Positions 1 to 8,313 of a DNA stretch of 44,932 nt are shown one piece after another. The notes beneath the pieces were generated by a model. The model made no database searches and was not told the origin of the DNA. It was given only the letters and a program-made list of their open reading frames with translations. The position numbers were made by a program, and so were the translations under genes. Source of the stretch: Flavobacteriales bacterium (lineage in GTDB: Bacteria; Bacteroidota; Bacteroidia; Flavobacteriales; Flavobacteriaceae); assembly GCA_011525195.1 (NCBI GenBank), contig WTIP01000087.1, positions 1 through 44,932 of the forward strand, written 5' to 3'. The number at the start of each line of letters is the position of its first letter. Within the stretch, counting starts at the first letter, position 1.

Positions 1-2
1 TA

Positions 3-884
3 CTTGATGCGGTTAATAATTCAGATTCTACAGCCCCACTTAACTTCTTCTATATAAATACTAATGGGACAGATGATATTTTAGATGATGGCGCACCAGT
101 AGCTTTAAATGGTAATACCACAAAACTTGATGAAGACACTTATCAAATTTTAATAGACACTCCATTTGAATATGGAAAGATTGTAATAACTACTGATGAA
201 GGTTGTGGGGTAGAAAGTGAAATTAATTTAGCTCTAGGTGATCCTTATTTTTCTTATACTTCCACATCATTTGAACAAGTAAATGAGATACCAGCAAGAG
301 AAAATGTAATATTTATAGATGAATCTGAAGGTGAATTTTCAAGATTAGAATGGGATTTTGGTGATAATTCCGAAACAATACTTGTGAATACCTCAGCAAC
401 CGCAAGCGGTGTAACTCAGGTTACTCACGCTTATGGAAATTCAGGAACATATTATCCAACACTCACTATTTACAATGAACTAGGATGCTATGCTAGAGTC
501 ACAAATCCAATTTTAATTGGAAGAGGATATAGTATTTATTTGCCTAATGTATTTACGCCAAATAATGACTGTTTAAATGATTTCTTTAGACCTTTATTTA
601 CTGGTTTCGAGAGTTTAAGATTTAGTGTTTATGATTATAATGGTAATTTAATATATACTGAGGAGGCACAAGATGGTTCCATAGATAGAAGCCAATGCCC
701 AGATATAATTGATTCTTCTGGAAATGGTAAGGCTATATTAGGATGGGATGGTAAAAAATCTGATGGCTCAATAATTGACTCGTTCAGCCCTATTTTCACC
801 TATTCAATAAGAGGTGTTCCATTAAATAGAGCCAATGATGATCAAATTATTATTAGAAGTGGTATTTTCACACTATTAAAATGA
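3..884 (+). CDS. T9SS type B sorting domain-containing protein (gliding motility C-terminal, CHU_C-like) with PKD-like domain; 5' partial
   Basis: Frame 3 is open from the window edge through 884, upstream of the listed ORF start at 384. PKD-like 'LEWDFGDNSE...VTHAYGNSGTYYPTLTIYNELGC', then the typical C-terminal sorting signal 'YLPNVFTPNNDCLNDFFRPLF...FSVYDYNGNLIY'. Confidence 0.88.
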   Translation, partial: LDAVNNSDSTAPLNFFYINTNGTDDILDDGAPVALNGNTTKLDEDTYQILIDTPFEYGKIVITTDEGCGVESEINLALGDPYFSYTSTSFEQVNEIPARENVIFIDESEGEFSRLEWDFGDNSETILVNTSATASGVTQVTHAYGNSGTYYPTLTIYNELGCYARVTNPILIGRGYSIYLPNVFTPNNDCLNDFFRPLFTGFESLRFSVYDYNGNLIYTEEAQDGSIDRSQCPDIIDSSGNGKAILGWDGKKSDGSIIDSFSPIFTYSIRGVPLNRANDDQIIIRSGIFTLLK

Positions 885-1900
885 TACTAAGAGTTAAAAT
901 ATTTTTCCTTTTTACATTATTGTCAATGAATTTGTCATTCACACAGGAAATGATATTTAATTCTCAACCTAAATTAATGCATATCAGCAATCCTAGTTAT
1001 TTCGGATTAAATAGCTCAAATAGAACAGGATTGTTATATAGCACTACTGAAACCAATCCAAACATTACACAAAATAATAAGTTTTTTTATGGCTCTTATT
1101 CATTTGACGTATCAGATTTTAGTTTAGGAATTCAGTTTAACAACTATACTGCACCCAGTGTTGGATTTAAAAAAAACGATTTAAACCTAAGCTATATTTA
1201 TAAAGTAGAGCTTGGCAATGAATTATGGTTTTTACCTTCAGTCAATGTAGGATTTGTTTCTAAGAACCTAAACCCCTCAGAATTAATTTTTGAGGATCAA
1301 ATAAATTCAATTACGGGGTATATAAACCAAGAGTCAATTGATCCATTATCAGAATTCTTTTTTTCAAAGAACTATACAGATCTTGGTGCTTCATTTCTCA
1401 TCCATAATACCGATTTTTTAATAGGAATTAATTTCGATTATTTGAACAAGCCAAATGTTGCTTATGATTCTGATGTTGAATACCTTATTCCAATATCTTA
1501 TGGCTTGCAAGCTGCATATGAGTTTAACTTAAATCCATATGATAGAAGATTTTTGCCTAGATATTCCTATTTATATACATATACATCAATTAGAAGGGAC
1601 TCTGAATCAATTAATATTTTTTCATCTCAAGAATTTCAACTTGGAGAGTTCAGTGCGGGTGTTAATCAACAGTTTGGATTAGTTGATGATTTTTCTTTTT
1701 TGAATGTAGGTTTAAGTGTTGGACTTACCTATGAAAATTTTGATTTTGGTGTTTCTTATGCTTTTTCCATTCAGGATTTAACAACTGCATATAGATATCC
1801 GCCAAGAATATTTGATCTTTACTTAAGTTTTGATTTTAGTCCATTTTTAAGAAACCGAAGAGGCCAATACAAAAGACTACAAGTTGATAATTACTTTTAA
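881..1900 (+). CDS. PorP/SprF family type IX secretion system membrane protein
   Basis: ATGA overlap with the upstream type-B-sorted protein. Signal peptide, then 'QEMIFNSQPKLMHISNPSYFGLNSSNRTGLLYST' and a beta-rich outer membrane pattern typical of PorP/SprF. Confidence 0.85.
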   Translation: MILRVKIFFLFTLLSMNLSFTQEMIFNSQPKLMHISNPSYFGLNSSNRTGLLYSTTETNPNITQNNKFFYGSYSFDVSDFSLGIQFNNYTAPSVGFKKNDLNLSYIYKVELGNELWFLPSVNVGFVSKNLNPSELIFEDQINSITGYINQESIDPLSEFFFSKNYTDLGASFLIHNTDFLIGINFDYLNKPNVAYDSDVEYLIPISYGLQAAYEFNLNPYDRRFLPRYSYLYTYTSIRRDSESINIFSSQEFQLGEFSAGVNQQFGLVDDFSFLNVGLSVGLTYENFDFGVSYAFSIQDLTTAYRYPPRIFDLYLSFDFSPFLRNRRGQYKRLQVDNYF

Positions 1901-2334
1901 AAGTTCACAAAGTAGACACTGTCATTTAGAAAATATTTCCAACGGCCTACTCTTTTTTCGTTTTTGAAGTGACCTTCACTAGACTTTTGTCCCTTTATAC
2001 CATAAACTATTTGTCGCCCTGAACCACAAGAATCATATTTTTTCTCCATTAAAAGCAAATCATCAACAAATGTTTTTTCATTTATCATTTTACCTCTTGA
2101 TACTTTAGACACAACATATTTATTACCCTTTTTTAATTCATATGTACCTGAGAATGGGAGATTTTTGTGATAAATTGAACAATCTTTAAACACTAAATCA
2201 CTAATTGGAATTATTTTAGTGCAGGATTGAAAAGAAAAAACAAAAAAAAAATTAATAATTATAAATTGCTTTCCCACCGCTCTTAAAATATTCTTCAAAT
2301 TGACCAATTTTAATTCCGTTAAAATAATTACCAC
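1897..2334 (-). CDS. small lipoprotein, weakly YwqK/MORN-like
   Basis: Lipobox-like 'FFVFSFQSC' and a C-terminal 'SSEGHFKNEKRVGRWKYF' MORN-like motif. The true start is probably an internal GTG (VGKQFIIINFF), reducing overlap with the upstream gene. Confidence 0.55.
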   Translation of the reverse strand: MVIILTELKLVNLKNILRAVGKQFIIINFFFVFSFQSCTKIIPISDLVFKDCSIYHKNLPFSGTYELKKGNKYVVSKVSRGKMINEKTFVDDLLLMEKKYDSCGSGRQIVYGIKGQKSSEGHFKNEKRVGRWKYFLNDSVYFVNF

Positions 2335-2743
2335 AAAGTTTTAGTTTTTTATTGTCAAAAAACTCTTCAAAACTCCCCATTCTTAAATTCTCTTTATAAA
2401 ATGTAATAATCTGCTCGTTTCCATTCTCATGAAAAGCTTTAAATCTACCAACCAGTTTACCTTTTTTAAATTTAGACTCAACCTGTAGCTTTCCATTTTC
2501 ATAATATTGGCTAAAAATCCCATCTTTTAATCCATTTATTACGTTAATTTCAACTTTAGGTTTTTTATCATTATAATATTCCAAAACTAATCCAGTAAAT
2601 CTTTTAGAATTTTTTATAAAAAACATTTGGTTCTCCTCATAAACGATATCAATTTCACTTAAAGTAGTTTTAGATTTACCACACGAAACAGTAATAAAAA
2701 AAATGATTTGTAACAAGAAAATTCTCTTAAAATACACAGTCAA
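2252..2743 (-). CDS. YwqK-type MORN_2 repeat lipoprotein
   Basis: Lipobox 'FFITVSC' and repeated 'YYENGKLQVESKFKKGKLVGRFKAFHENGNEQ...' MORN_2-type repeats. Confidence 0.7.
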   Translation of the reverse strand: MTVYFKRIFLLQIIFFITVSCGKSKTTLSEIDIVYEENQMFFIKNSKRFTGLVLEYYNDKKPKVEINVINGLKDGIFSQYYENGKLQVESKFKKGKLVGRFKAFHENGNEQIITFYKENLRMGSFEEFFDNKKLKLCGNYFNGIKIGQFEEYFKSGGKAIYNY

Positions 2744-2749
2744 ATTTTA

Positions 2750-4090
2750 TTATTCTCTAAATACGGAATTGGGAAATACAACTGGGCTTTCAAAACCATT
2801 TTTCCCCACTGTAGCGATACCAAAGAAGAAATTGTCGATCACAATACCCTCTAAAGTATGGGCCTCCTCATCTCCTACAAATCGTTCATATTGCCAGTAA
2901 GGGCTAGTTGTGTCTCTCCAATATATTTTATATCCTTTGATATTAGAATCTTCAACCTTTTTCCATCTGAATTTTGCAGAGGCTTGCACAATCCCACCAA
3001 TAGAAAACTCTTTAATAGCAGGGGGAGCCCAGCCAATACTCGCTAAGTTAATAGCATTTACAGCAGTTAATTGTTTTGCATATTGATAATCAACCCCTGA
3101 GAGTACATCCCCATAATCAATTCCGTTCTCTGTACGAATATCTTGGTGTTGCATAACATAATTTTCATGGGCCTCCATTATACGCACCCCTGCATAACCT
3201 AGATCATTAAAAGGACGATGGTGCCCCCCTCTTCCAAAACGGTCCAAGCGGTAGATCATTAGCGGATTCATTTCAGGCATATATTGCTTAACATTTTTGT
3301 AGACATAACGCGCCAATTGCCTTGAAATACCATCTACTTCACCTCCGTAAAAGCGCCTTGCCTTCCTTGCTTTTTCTGATTCATTGGCAGGAACGGGTTC
3401 TGAAAAAATTCGAAAACTGCGGTTGTCAATAACCCCATCAACGCCCTTAATATTTCCGATCATATCATTATTCAATATTCCAATAATTTCCCAACCCTGT
3501 TTTTGCGCATATTCTGCCAAACCTTTACCTCCAAAAAGGCCTTGCTCTTCACCAGCCAATCCTAAATAGATAATGCTGTTTTCAAAAGTGTATTGAGACA
3601 ATACCCGAGCTGCTTCAATAGTTCCTGCCATGCCTGAAGCGTTGTCATTAGCGCCTGGAGAGTCATCGGTATAATTTGTAGGATCTGAAATTCTCGAATC
3701 AATATCTCCACTCATAATAATAAAGCGATTGGGATGTGTTTTTCCTCTTTGTATTGCAACGACATTATTTATCCAAACAGGTTTTACGATACGGTCACCA
3801 TCGTTTGGGGTAAAATAATTTTTCTGATAAAAGACTTCTAAACAGCCATTACAAGTTTTTGAAATTTGATCAAATTCTGATTTAATCCACCTTCTGGCAG
3901 CTCCTATGCCTCTTGAGGTTGAGAGCGTATCGCTGAGTGTATGTCGGGTACCAAAACCGACAAGTGTTTTGATATCTGATTCTAGGCGTGAAGCAGAAAT
4001 TTCATCGACAATAGCGTACAGCGTATTTGCATCTTGTGCGAAACCGTAAAAACTGAATAATAAACTTAAAAATAGAAGGCGAAAGGTCAT
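2750..4090 (-). CDS. M28 family metallopeptidase with C-terminal Fn3-like domain
   Basis: Signal peptide; 'SPGANDNASGMAGTIEAARVL', 'GLAGEEQGLFGGKGLAEYA', 'LNNDMIGN', 'GHHRPFNDLGYAGVRIMEAHENYVMQHQ'; Fn3-like tail 'FRWKKVEDSNIKGYKIYWRDTTSPYWQYERFVG'. Confidence 0.85.
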   Translation of the reverse strand: MTFRLLFLSLLFSFYGFAQDANTLYAIVDEISASRLESDIKTLVGFGTRHTLSDTLSTSRGIGAARRWIKSEFDQISKTCNGCLEVFYQKNYFTPNDGDRIVKPVWINNVVAIQRGKTHPNRFIIMSGDIDSRISDPTNYTDDSPGANDNASGMAGTIEAARVLSQYTFENSIIYLGLAGEEQGLFGGKGLAEYAQKQGWEIIGILNNDMIGNIKGVDGVIDNRSFRIFSEPVPANESEKARKARRFYGGEVDGISRQLARYVYKNVKQYMPEMNPLMIYRLDRFGRGGHHRPFNDLGYAGVRIMEAHENYVMQHQDIRTENGIDYGDVLSGVDYQYAKQLTAVNAINLASIGWAPPAIKEFSIGGIVQASAKFRWKKVEDSNIKGYKIYWRDTTSPYWQYERFVGDEEAHTLEGIVIDNFFFGIATVGKNGFESPVVFPNSVFRE

Positions 4091-4110
4091 GTGTTTTTTT
4101 GTTGAAGGTA

Positions 4111-4141
4111 AAAAAAAACCGACACTTTAAAGTGTCGGTGA
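4111..4141 (-). terminator. Rho-independent terminator for the acyl-CoA dehydrogenase operon
   Basis: Perfect 20-nt palindrome CCGACACTTTAAAGTGTCGG (4119-4138), followed on the minus strand by a long T tract (plus-strand poly-A), just after the stop of the 4153..5952 gene. Confidence 0.88.
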
Positions 4142-4152
4142 GGGTAGTGAAA

Positions 4153-5952
4153 TTAAAAACAGTAACTGTTTTCTTTGATAAAGTGTGTTGCGATCTTGGT
4201 TTTTAGATCAAAAAGGTCGGGATAAACTGTATATTCATTGTGTTTTTCCAAAGCATCCATCATTTGCGTTCGCTCAGCTTCATTTTGAGCCAGGTGTAAA
4301 ATGACTTCTTTCAGTTTTTTGGATACCAACTCATGCGCTTCAAAAATATAATGCTGAACCATAGCGATTTGAATTTCTTGAGTTTCAAGCCCCTCTCTAT
4401 TGATGTTCTTTTGGGTGCGTAAAAGTGCGGATTCAGAAAAATAAATCTCAATTAAAACATCTGCTAAAGAGAGGAGTACTTGTTGCTCTTCTTCCAGTTG
4501 GGTTCCATATTTTTGAGTAGCATTTCCCATAACCATCAAAAACAGCGCTTTAAAGTTTTCAATTAAAGCAGCTTCTTGTTCTAATGGGTTGTCAGTGGCT
4601 ATTGCCGTACGCGCTCCTCCTAATTGCACCGCAGCTTGCATAACAGCAGGTAAAAGTTCTAATTCTTCTTTAAGTCCTTTTTTGAGCAACATACCCACAG
4701 CCAGCATTCTATTAATTTCATTAGTACCTTCATAGATACGACCGATGCGGGCATCTCGCCAGGCAGACTCCATGGGTGTATCTGCAGAAAAGCCCATCCC
4801 TCCTAATATTTGGATACCGTGGTCTGCGCAGTTTTGAATATCTTCAGAAGCAGCTACTTTAATTAGGGAGCATTCAATTGCAAAATCTTCAACGCCTTTG
4901 AGCTCTGCTTCTTGAGGAGCATATCCTTGGTCTATAAATTGCTGAATTCTAAGCTCTATGGCATGAGCTGCGCGATAACAGCTGGACTCACCCACATAAC
5001 ATGAAGTGGCCATTTGTGCTATTTTCTCTTGTATAGCTCCAAAAGAGGAAATGGGTTTTTTGAATTGAATGCGCTCATTGGCATATTGAATCGCTTTAGT
5101 GGTAATTCTGCGTTGTGCATCAAGGCAGGCCACGCCTAGTTTTATTCTTCCTACATTGAGCGCATTCATGGCAATTTTAAATCCACCATTGCGCGTACCA
5201 AGCACATTTTCTACGGGAACTTTTGTTTGATTAAAAAAGACTTGTCGGGTTGAGGAAGCATGAATGCCTAATTTATGTTCTTCCTCTCCCAGTTCAATCC
5301 CATTATTTTCTTCAAAGGGAACAAGAAAACCCGTAATATTTTTATCGTCCTCAATCCGGGCAAAAACAATAAATAAGTTGGCAAAACCTGCATTAGAAAT
5401 CCACATTTTTTGGCCTGTAATTTTGTAGTGAGTACCGTCTTCCGACAAGACTGCCTTGGTTTTTCCCGAGTTAGCATCAGAGCCAGCTCCCGGCTCAGTA
5501 AGACAGTAGGAAGCAAACCATTCTCCTGATGCCAGCTTGGGGAGATAGGTTTGTTTTTGGGTTTCAGAGCCATAGAGGAGTATGGGTAAAATGCCAATTC
5601 CAGTATGGGCGCCAAAAGCTGTAGATAAAGAACCTGAAGACCCAGACATATAATCACATACCAGCATGGTAGAGACAAAGCCCATGCCCATGCCCCCATA
5701 ATTTTCAGGAACGGGGATACTTAAAAAGCCCAATTCCCCCGCTTTTTTCATCAGTGCTTCGGTAAAGGCATAGTCTTTCTTTTCAAAGCGCTCCTTATAC
5801 GGCCATACTTCTCGATCAATAAATTCGATAACGGATGCTTTCATCAGCTGTTGTTCTTCATTGAAATCTTCAGGCGTAAAGACCTGGGCTGGATTTGTTT
5901 TTGAGAGTAAAAAAACACCTCCTGTTACATCGTTTTGTGCTTTTGTTTCCAT
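4153..5952 (-). CDS. acyl-CoA dehydrogenase family protein
   Basis: 'YCLTEPGAGSDANSGKTKAVLSEDGTHYKITGQKMWISNAGFANLFIVFARI', 'GIQILGGMGFSADTPMESAWRDARIGRIYEGTNEINRM'. Confidence 0.95.
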   Translation of the reverse strand: METKAQNDVTGGVFLLSKTNPAQVFTPEDFNEEQQLMKASVIEFIDREVWPYKERFEKKDYAFTEALMKKAGELGFLSIPVPENYGGMGMGFVSTMLVCDYMSGSSGSLSTAFGAHTGIGILPILLYGSETQKQTYLPKLASGEWFASYCLTEPGAGSDANSGKTKAVLSEDGTHYKITGQKMWISNAGFANLFIVFARIEDDKNITGFLVPFEENNGIELGEEEHKLGIHASSTRQVFFNQTKVPVENVLGTRNGGFKIAMNALNVGRIKLGVACLDAQRRITTKAIQYANERIQFKKPISSFGAIQEKIAQMATSCYVGESSCYRAAHAIELRIQQFIDQGYAPQEAELKGVEDFAIECSLIKVAASEDIQNCADHGIQILGGMGFSADTPMESAWRDARIGRIYEGTNEINRMLAVGMLLKKGLKEELELLPAVMQAAVQLGGARTAIATDNPLEQEAALIENFKALFLMVMGNATQKYGTQLEEEQQVLLSLADVLIEIYFSESALLRTQKNINREGLETQEIQIAMVQHYIFEAHELVSKKLKEVILHLAQNEAERTQMMDALEKHNEYTVYPDLFDLKTKIATHFIKENSYCF

Positions 5953-5954
5953 AA

Positions 5955-6404
5955 TTATTCAGTTTTTAGGTTTGGGGTGAAAAATTCAAAATTTAATGCT
6001 GTTTCTTTTATACACTGCATTACTTCATAAAAGATTTTTATTTTCTCAGGACTCAATGTGTTGGCGATCATTTGATTAAAATGGAGCACAACCGCTTTAG
6101 AATCGTCTCTTTTTTCTTTACCAAAAGGTGTCAGGTGAACCAGTACACTCCGACCGTCATTTGGATTCTGTGCGCGGTATATTAAATTTCGTGATTCCAT
6201 GGTTTTTAATAAGCGGGACAGACTGGTGGGCTCCATCCCCATTTTGGGTCCCAGTGTAGTAGAGGGGGTCCCTTCAGGAGCGATGCTTAATAGAGCAAAA
6301 CCTGTTGCCATAGTAGAATCAAATTTATTGGCCTCTTTGTTATACATTTTACTTACTAAATTCCATGTGGCGCGTAGCGCACTATCAAAGGTTTCTTGTT
6401 TCAT
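5955..6404 (-). CDS. MarR family winged-helix transcriptional regulator
   Basis: 'LSRLLKTMESRNLIYRAQNPNDGRSVLVHLTPFGKE' wHTH/wing signature. Likely start is the internal ATG at 6404 (MKQETFDSAL) of the 5955..6449 ORF. Confidence 0.88.
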   Translation of the reverse strand: MKQETFDSALRATWNLVSKMYNKEANKFDSTMATGFALLSIAPEGTPSTTLGPKMGMEPTSLSRLLKTMESRNLIYRAQNPNDGRSVLVHLTPFGKEKRDDSKAVVLHFNQMIANTLSPEKIKIFYEVMQCIKETALNFEFFTPNLKTE

Positions 6405-6427
6405 CTCTATAAAGATATAAAAAATAC

Positions 6428-6439
6428 TATGCATGCATA
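6428..6439. promoter_or_regulatory. Candidate MarR operator (perfect palindrome TATGCATGCATA)
   Basis: 12-nt perfect palindrome about 24 nt upstream of the marR ATG, upstream of a TAnnTTTR-like -7 box (TATCTTTA on minus, 6410-6417). Confidence 0.45.
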
Positions 6440-6481
6440 ATAAAAACACAAAAAATACGACGCTTCTTTTGTGGATTTATT

Positions 6482-8248
6482 TTAAGCGTACATGTCTTCT
6501 ATAAGAGCGGTATATTTTTCAGCAATTACTTTTCTCTTGAGCTTCATCGTAGGGGTTAGATGCCCTTCGTCAATTGTCCATTCATTTGGGGTTAATTGAA
6601 ATTTTTTGATTTGTTCCCAAGAACCAAAAAAGCTGTTGTGGTGATCAATTTCTTTTTGAAAAGCTGCTATAAGTTTATTTTCTTTGACCGCTTCTTCTAG
6701 TGAATTTACTTGTATTCCATGATCAGACAGCCAATTCATTACAAATTCAACATTTGGCTGTATCAGTGCAGTAGGCATTTTTCTGCCTGCACCCACAACC
6801 ATAATTTGTTCAATAAAAAGGGACTGCTTCATTTGATTTTCAATCACTTGTGGGGCAATATATTTACCACCAGAAGTTTTAAACATTTCTTTTTTCCGAT
6901 CGGTTATTTTGAGAAAGCCCTCTTGATCGAGCTCACCAATATCTCCCGTATGAAAAAATTCACCTGTCATCACTTCTTTTGTTTTGGCTTCCTCTTTATA
7001 ATAGCCCATCATTACATTAGGCCCTTTACAGAGTATTTCACCATCCTCAGCAATTTTCACAGTGACTCCATCGATTACCTTTCCCACTGTACCAATTCTA
7101 AAATGACTTTTTCTCATGTCATTCACAGAAATTACAGGGGAGGTTTCAGTAAGGCCATAGCCCTCAACTAAGGTCATTCCAGCTGCAGTAAAGACACGTG
7201 CCAATCGGGGTTGAAGTGCCGCACTTCCCGAAGCGATAAGTTTTAAATTTCCTCCAAGTGCTTCTTGCCATTTAGATAGTATAAGCTTTCGCGCTATTTT
7301 GAGTTTAAATTCATACCAAGCCCCATTTTGTCCATAGGGTTCGTATTGTAAGCCTATATTTACTGCCCAATAAAATAATTTCTGTTTTACACCACTTAAT
7401 TCTTCTCCTTTGGCGTAAATTTTGTCGTATACTTTTTCGAGCAGTCTGGGTACTGCGGTCATAACTTGAGGTTTGACTTCACGTAAATTATCTGCAATCG
7501 TTTCTAAAGATTCTGCAAAATAAACAGAAACACTATTATACATATAGATATAGAGAATCACTCGCTCAAAAATATGACAAACAGGAAGGAAACTCAGTGC
7601 AGAAGCTTCGCCTATTGTAAGGGGCAGTCGTTTCGAGCTCGATAAAACATTAGAAACGACATTATGATGGCTGAGCATTACTCCTTTGGGTACACCCGTA
7701 GTCCCTGAAGTGTAAATGATAGTAGCCAAGTCAGCAGGATTTACCTCATCTTTTCGTTTTTGTACAGTTTCTTGATGGGGTTTGTCTCTACCGATGTCTA
7801 ATAATTCACTCCAATGTGCACACCCATTGATCTGGTCAAAACTGTACACTTTTTTTAGCGATTTGATATTCTTTTTTACCGCCATTACTTTATCATAAAC
7901 CTCTTTATCCGAAACAAAACAATACTGGCTTTCAGAATGATTGAGGATGTATTCGTAATCTTGCGCTGAAATTGTGGGGTAAATAGGAACATTGACTGCT
8001 CCCACAGTAAGTAAACCTATATCTATCAAGCTCCACTCTGTTCTATTGTTAGAGGAAATCATCGCGATTTTATCTTGGGCTTCTATCCCAAGTTCTATTA
8101 AGGCATTACTTATAGCCTCGGCTTGCTCACAGAAAATTTCAGAGGAAATGCTTTCCCATTTCCCGTTGTATTTTGTGCTAAATGATTTTTCAAGTGGATG
8201 GTGGTCCCTCTGATGACTGATAAAGTCAAATAATCGTGTCGGTGTCAT
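6482..8248 (-). CDS. long-chain fatty acid--CoA ligase (AMP-binding enzyme)
   Basis: 'TIIYTSGTTGVPKGVMLSH', 'EGYGLTETSPVISVN', 'GEFFHTGDIGELDQEGFLKITDRKKEMFKTSGGKYIAP'. Confidence 0.95.
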   Translation of the reverse strand: MTPTRLFDFISHQRDHHPLEKSFSTKYNGKWESISSEIFCEQAEAISNALIELGIEAQDKIAMISSNNRTEWSLIDIGLLTVGAVNVPIYPTISAQDYEYILNHSESQYCFVSDKEVYDKVMAVKKNIKSLKKVYSFDQINGCAHWSELLDIGRDKPHQETVQKRKDEVNPADLATIIYTSGTTGVPKGVMLSHHNVVSNVLSSSKRLPLTIGEASALSFLPVCHIFERVILYIYMYNSVSVYFAESLETIADNLREVKPQVMTAVPRLLEKVYDKIYAKGEELSGVKQKLFYWAVNIGLQYEPYGQNGAWYEFKLKIARKLILSKWQEALGGNLKLIASGSAALQPRLARVFTAAGMTLVEGYGLTETSPVISVNDMRKSHFRIGTVGKVIDGVTVKIAEDGEILCKGPNVMMGYYKEEAKTKEVMTGEFFHTGDIGELDQEGFLKITDRKKEMFKTSGGKYIAPQVIENQMKQSLFIEQIMVVGAGRKMPTALIQPNVEFVMNWLSDHGIQVNSLEEAVKENKLIAAFQKEIDHHNSFFGSWEQIKKFQLTPNEWTIDEGHLTPTMKLKRKVIAEKYTALIEDMYA

Positions 8249-8313
8249 AAGCAGCTATTTACTGCAAAATATAAAATATTTTGTTGTAAATCAGCATAGA
8301 CCTTTTTAGAAGC

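Noticed and set aside
1897-2743. Toxin-antitoxin system
   Set aside because: YwqK-family naming suggests antitoxin, but both proteins look like MORN-repeat lipoproteins and no toxin-like gene is adjacent.
2703-2900. Plus-strand ORF of 65 aa over the end of the M28 gene
   Set aside because: Antisense to two well-supported minus-strand genes, with no domain signature; treated as a shadow ORF. The same applies to most other 60-150 aa antisense ORFs in the track (e.g. 6710..7171, 10218..10454, 29194..29496).
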